Below, in pieces: positions 15,780-18,683 of a DNA stretch of 18,683 nucleotides. The stretch is from contig JBMNNU010000029.1 in the NCBI GenBank assembly GCA_050942695.1, positions 1-18,683 on the forward strand, in the 5' to 3' direction. The first letter of the stretch is position 1. Every line of letters begins with the position of its first letter. The translations under genes and the position numbers were made by a program. Under the pieces are notes generated by a model. That model was not told where the DNA came from, did no database searches, and worked only from the letters and a program-made list of their open reading frames with translations. Origin of the DNA: JBMNNU01 sp050942695. GTDB lineage: Bacteria > Chloroflexota > UBA6077.

Positions 15780-15931
15780 CCTACTGCCCCCTGCATAGGT
15801 AAGTGAATTTATTGGGGACACCCCCGTGACGCGAGCTGGCGCAGCGTCACGCCCGCCAGGCCTCAACGCTGTGCTCGCTCGCGTTGAGTGCCCTGGACCC
15901 GCCTTTAGATACCTATGCAGCAGTCAGTAGG
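15780..15931 (-). mobile_element. Repeat element copy 2, MITE-like with terminal inverted repeats
   Basis: The ends 15780-15801 and 15910-15931 are inverted repeats of 22 bp with about 19 matches, including a perfect 11-bp inner part (CTGCATAGGTA / TACCTATGCAG) and outer CCTACTG / CAGTAGG. The interior is the reverse complement of copy 1 and folds into stem-loops such as CTCAACGC/GCGTTGAG and CGTGACGC/GCGTCACG on the minus strand. There is no coding capacity and no visible target-site duplication. It lies between the divergent treZ and otsB genes. Confidence 0.6.
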
Positions 15932-15959
15932 GCTGGCGAACGACGAAGGTTGGAGGTAA

Positions 15960-15968
15960 TGGTATACT
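15960..15968 (+). promoter_or_regulatory. Possible extended -10 promoter for the otsB cluster
   Basis: TGG followed by TATACT gives an extended -10 with 5 of 6 matches. No -35 is evident at the usual distance. The start site would be near 15975, leaving a leader of about 25 bases before otsB. Confidence 0.4.
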
Positions 15969-15999
15969 GGGCAGCAGGTGATACAATAAGCAACAAGCT

Positions 16000-16839
16000 A
16001 TGAGGTTCCTTGTGACATCCTCTCGTAATCTACTGGAAAGCCTGCCTGCTGCTTGGGAGATTTTGAGCCAGCGGCCGGCAGGGCTTATGACCGACGTAGA
16101 CGGGACGCTTAGCCCCATCGTAGAGCAACCTGAGATGGCCGAGTTACACCCCGAGATCCCCGACCTGTTGCGAAGACTTAGATCGCGGCTAAACCTGGTA
16201 GCAGCCATATCGGGTCGCCCCGTATCTCAGCTTGTCCGAATGGTCGGAGTTGACGGCATCGTGTATGTCGGCAACCATGGGCTGGAATTGGGGCAAGGCA
16301 ACAAATCAACGGTAGCGCCTGAGGCGGAGCCTTTCCTCCCGGCTATTGCATCCACTATCGATAGCATCCAGAAGCAAATCAAGCTGCCAGGGATAACCGT
16401 AGAGAACAAGGGCGCAAGCGGAACGATCCATTACCGGGCTGCGCTAGACCCTGAGGAAGCTCGTGAAGCAATACTTAAGCTTCTGGCAGATATCCCCGCA
16501 GCGAGAGGCCTTCAACTCTCTGAAGGCCGGAGGGTGGTTAACGTCCTGCCGCCTGTAGAAATCAGCAAGGGAACCGCCGTTTTAAGATTAGTCCGAGAAA
16601 AGATGTTGGTTGGGACCATCTATTTAGGAGACGATGTCACGGATTTAGATGCATTCCGGGCCTTGAATGCTTTAAACCGAAGGGCAGGCCACAAAAAGTT
16701 GTTGGTTGCGGTATTGAGCCCCGAGGTCCCCCTACCCCTCGTCGAAGAGGCGGACTACCATCTTGAGAACGTAGCCGCTGTGGCAACTTTTCTGAGGGAA
16801 GCTGCGGCCTTTCTTGAGAGGTCAGGGAATCGATGCTAA
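16000..16839 (+). CDS. otsB: Trehalose-6-phosphate phosphatase
   Basis: A 279-residue HAD-superfamily phosphatase that converts trehalose-6-phosphate to trehalose. Motif I is TDVDGTLSPI with Asp32 and Asp34; motif II is AAISGRP with Ser71; YVGNHGLELG at 89-98 is typical of trehalose phosphatases; Lys190 lies in EISKGTAV; motif IV is YLGDDVTDLDAF at 208-219. The ATG at 16000 has no clear ribosome site. A GTG at 16012 has GAGG six bases upstream and is an equally good start (275 residues), removing only MRFL. It is the first gene of a plus-strand cluster with gaps of 23-25 bases. The usual partner OtsA (trehalose-6-phosphate synthase) is not in the window. Confidence 0.93.
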   Translation: MRFLVTSSRNLLESLPAAWEILSQRPAGLMTDVDGTLSPIVEQPEMAELHPEIPDLLRRLRSRLNLVAAISGRPVSQLVRMVGVDGIVYVGNHGLELGQGNKSTVAPEAEPFLPAIASTIDSIQKQIKLPGITVENKGASGTIHYRAALDPEEAREAILKLLADIPAARGLQLSEGRRVVNVLPPVEISKGTAVLRLVREKMLVGTIYLGDDVTDLDAFRALNALNRRAGHKKLLVAVLSPEVPLPLVEEADYHLENVAAVATFLREAAAFLERSGNRC

Positions 16840-16862
16840 ACCTGGTGATCTGAGAGGAGATG

Positions 16863-17996
16863 ATGAAGCGATTATCGTTGATCCTTATGGCATTCCTGGT
16901 ATGCGGAGCGTTGACAACGGGAAGCGCGATAGCCCAGTCGAAATTCGAGTTCAAGCTGGGTTTCAAGGAATTAGCAGACCAGATCCCTGACATCGTTGGA
17001 GAGCCGCTGGAGGACCAACATCACAACATCGACAACGGTGACGCCTTGCAGATGACGACCAAAGGGTTGATGGTCTGGCGTAAGGCCGATAACTGGACAG
17101 CGTTCACCAATGGACACAGAACTTGGATCAATGGCCCATTTGGCATCGAAGAACGAGGAAACGATGAAAGATTTAAGTGGGAGTTGCCCATCCTGCCGGC
17201 AGTGACCCCTTCCGGTGGGGCTTCGCGCCCAAACTCCGTACTCTCGGATAGCTTGCTCGTGACCTGGTACGGCAACCCCCACACCCCACTAATGGGGATC
17301 CTGGGCGAGTACGAGGGTGAAGAGCTGGCTAGGCGGCTGAAGGAGCAAGCTGCGGCTTTTGAACCCCTAACGACCAAGAAAGTCGTGCCTGCCTACCATC
17401 TAATCGCGGTGGTCGCCCAGGGAGGACCCGGCGACGACGGATTGTGGCGAAGGCGGGAGCTGAAAGAGGTCATCGACTCGATGCTCGAGCAGGCACGCGC
17501 CAACGGTTTCCCTCTCATCCTGGACGTCCAGGTAGGCCACAGCAGGGTTGAAGACGAACTCGACTACCTGAAACCGTGGCTGGAGGAGCCCGACGTATAC
17601 CTGGCCCTGGATCCCGAGTTCGACATGTGGCCTGGACAGGTTCCGGGTGAGCATATAGGCCACACCGTAGCCGCGGAAGTCAACTACGCCCTTCATTTCC
17701 TGGAAAACATCATCTACAGCGAGCAGTTGCCTCCCAAGGTGTTGATTGTCCATCAGTTTACGCAGAACATGTTACCTGATAAGGAGAGGATCCGCTGGAG
17801 CCCGGTGGTGGATCTGGTGCTGGATATGGACGGTTTCGGCAACCAGCAGATCAAGTTGGGCTCCTACTCAATGGTGATGGAAACCCCTCTCCAGTTCGCG
17901 GGGATCAAGCTGTTTTACCAATACGATCCCGACCTCTTCAGTCCCGAGCAGTTGATGAAGCTGAACCCCGTACCTTCGGTCGTCATCTACCAGTAA
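16863..17996 (+). CDS. Secreted module-A protein with a barrel-like C-terminal domain, function unknown
   Basis: The protein has 377 residues. An ATG pair occurs at 16860 and 16863; AGAGGAG ends right at the first, so the second has the better spacing. Residues 1-25 are a signal peptide ending SAIAQ. Residues about 27-107 are module A (LADQIPDIVGEPLE, GLMVWRKADNWTAFTNG, WINGPFGIEERGNDERF), the same as in the protein at 544. Residues about 125-377 form another domain with WYGNPHTPLMGILGEY at 135-150, ILDVQVGHS at 219-227, LALDPEFDMWPGQVPG at 247-262, AAEVNYAL at 270-277 and LIVHQF at 294-299. I recall similar sequences among secreted actinobacterial and Chloroflexota proteins of unknown function. 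Strand-like stretches ending in acidic residues suggest a TIM barrel, so a carbohydrate-active enzyme is possible but unproven. It is placed between otsB and darA. Confidence 0.82.
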   Translation: MKRLSLILMAFLVCGALTTGSAIAQSKFEFKLGFKELADQIPDIVGEPLEDQHHNIDNGDALQMTTKGLMVWRKADNWTAFTNGHRTWINGPFGIEERGNDERFKWELPILPAVTPSGGASRPNSVLSDSLLVTWYGNPHTPLMGILGEYEGEELARRLKEQAAAFEPLTTKKVVPAYHLIAVVAQGGPGDDGLWRRRELKEVIDSMLEQARANGFPLILDVQVGHSRVEDELDYLKPWLEEPDVYLALDPEFDMWPGQVPGEHIGHTVAAEVNYALHFLENIIYSEQLPPKVLIVHQFTQNMLPDKERIRWSPVVDLVLDMDGFGNQQIKLGSYSMVMETPLQFAGIKLFYQYDPDLFSPEQLMKLNPVPSVVIYQ

Positions 17997-18021
17997 CCCT
18001 TTGCAAACGGAGGAGGAAGGG

Positions 18022-18351
18022 ATGAAGCTGATCGTAGCTATCGTTCAACGCGAGGATACCGCAGACCTGATCGATGCATTAGTCGAAAAGGGATACCGGG
18101 CAACGCGGATCGATACGGCGGGAGGGTTTCTGAAAAGCGGCAACACGACGCTTATGATCGGCGTAGAGGATCATCAGGTGGAGGATGTGTTCGGTATCAT
18201 CACCGATCACTGCAAACGCCGGACTGTGCAGGTGAATCCCGTCGTTTCGAGCGTGATGCCGGGCCAGTTCTACGTGCCATTTTCCATGGAGGTGGAGGTG
18301 GGCGGCGCCACCCTGTTCGTCCTTCCGGTGGAGCGTTTCGAGAGGGTTTAG
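18022..18351 (+). CDS. darA: Cyclic-di-AMP receptor, PII-like (DarA/PstA family)
   Basis: A 109-residue trimeric PII-like protein that binds cyclic di-AMP in the cytoplasm; its output partner is not settled in any lineage. The ATG at 18022 follows GGAGGAGGAAGGG, and the length equals that of Bacillus DarA. Family signatures are MKLIVAIVQ at 1-9, YRATRIDTAGGFLKSGNTTL at 25-44, MIGVED at 45-50 and VEVGGATLFVLPVERFE at 91-107. The GGFLKSGNTT segment carries the known ligand-contacting Phe36, Leu37 and Asn41. It implies that the organism makes c-di-AMP, though no cyclase is here. It starts 25 bases after the secreted-protein stop and is probably co-transcribed with otsB. Confidence 0.93.
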   Translation: MKLIVAIVQREDTADLIDALVEKGYRATRIDTAGGFLKSGNTTLMIGVEDHQVEDVFGIITDHCKRRTVQVNPVVSSVMPGQFYVPFSMEVEVGGATLFVLPVERFERV

Positions 18352-18374
18352 ACGAGGCTTAGAGAGGGGTGCCA

Positions 18375-18683
18375 ATGGACAGCAGTAATCCAGGTAGCCC
18401 GATCATCAATATATCCGGCGAAAAGGTTGCGCTAGGGCCTTATAGCCGTGAATTGATGCCCCTATTCCAGAGGTGGCTTAACGATTTCGAGGTAACACGA
18501 TACCTCAGTCTGGGTCTCAGACCCATGACCCTGGAGGCTGAGGAAAAGTGGTACGATAACATCTGCAAAAGCGAGCGGGATGTCCTATTCGTCATCTACG
18601 ATCGAGCCACTATGCATCCCATCGGTGGCTGCGGGCTTCACGACTTCGAACCCTTCCATCGCACGGCTGAGTTCGGCATCTTC
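18375..18683 (+). CDS. GNAT-family N-acetyltransferase, N-terminal part (cut by window end)
   Basis: 103 codons are open to the end of the window. The ATG at 18375 has GAGGGG six bases upstream and lies 23 bases after the darA stop. The translation shows the N-terminal RimJ/RimL-like pattern: a VALGPYSRELMPLFQRWLND start, LRPMTLEAEEKWYDN, FVIYDR and PIGGCGLHDF, ending within a beta strand (AEFGIF). The acetyl-CoA-binding motif would lie beyond the window. The substrate is unknown. Confidence 0.88.
   Translation, partial: MDSSNPGSPIINISGEKVALGPYSRELMPLFQRWLNDFEVTRYLSLGLRPMTLEAEEKWYDNICKSERDVLFVIYDRATMHPIGGCGLHDFEPFHRTAEFGIF

Noticed and set aside
15720..15866. N-terminal extension of TreZ (49 extra codons)
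   Set aside because: It has no ribosome site at its start, covers part of the repeat element, and lies upstream of the well-supported ATG at 15719.
1..18683. CRISPR array, tRNA or rRNA genes, phage or IS transposase
   Set aside because: I found no regularly spaced repeats, no tRNA-like cloverleaf in the intergenic gaps and no transposase or integrase reading frame.

Overview
The window looks like chromosomal DNA of a Chloroflexota-type bacterium (perhaps Thermomicrobia or a related soil or hot-spring lineage). The grounds are moderate GC, strong Shine-Dalgarno sites with some GTG/TTG starts, a bacterial serpin, secreted proteins with a WRKADNWTAFTNG-type module that I associate with Chloroflexota, and a DarA-type cyclic-di-AMP receptor. 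This is inference from protein style, not from a marker gene.

Layout. 1-370: 3' end of a serpin gene (+). 544-2777: two exported proteins on the minus strand that share a four-cysteine module. 2893-6401 (-): a large zinc-ribbon/AAA ATPase gene overlapping an alpha/beta-hydrolase gene whose nucleophile serine is glycine. 6402-6884: gene-free, with hairpins and a palindromic operator candidate. 6885-8213 (+): an M20 amidohydrolase, followed by a DUF362-like remnant and a hairpin. 8481-9431 (-): PRPP synthetase. 9674-10990 (+): a TreT-like glycosyltransferase that has lost several usual active-site residues. 11121-15719 (-): a peroxiredoxin with an in-frame TGA, a glycogen debranching enzyme and TreZ. 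16000-18683 (+): a tight cluster of otsB, a secreted protein, darA and an acetyltransferase gene cut by the window end, with gaps of 23-25 bases.

Main theme. From 9.7 to 16.8 kb the genes concern trehalose and alpha-glucan metabolism: a TreT-like protein, debranching enzyme, TreZ and OtsB. TreZ needs TreY and OtsB normally needs OtsA. Neither partner is here, so both must lie elsewhere if the pathways are complete. The otsB-darA grouping suggests a link between compatible-solute metabolism and c-di-AMP signalling, which is inference.

Most interesting observation. A peroxiredoxin gene (11121-11609, minus) is split by one TGA that falls exactly on the peroxidatic cysteine codon. Three bases downstream is a hairpin of the shape and spacing of a bacterial SECIS element. 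The gene has a near-perfect ribosome site at a TTG start and continuous homology on both sides of the TGA. I read it as a selenocysteine peroxiredoxin that ordinary gene calling would truncate to its C-terminal half.

Second, two related elements of about 125-150 bp lie in opposite orientation at 10975-11100 and 15780-15931, bracketing the peroxiredoxin-GDE-TreZ block. The second has imperfect 22-bp terminal inverted repeats, as in a MITE.
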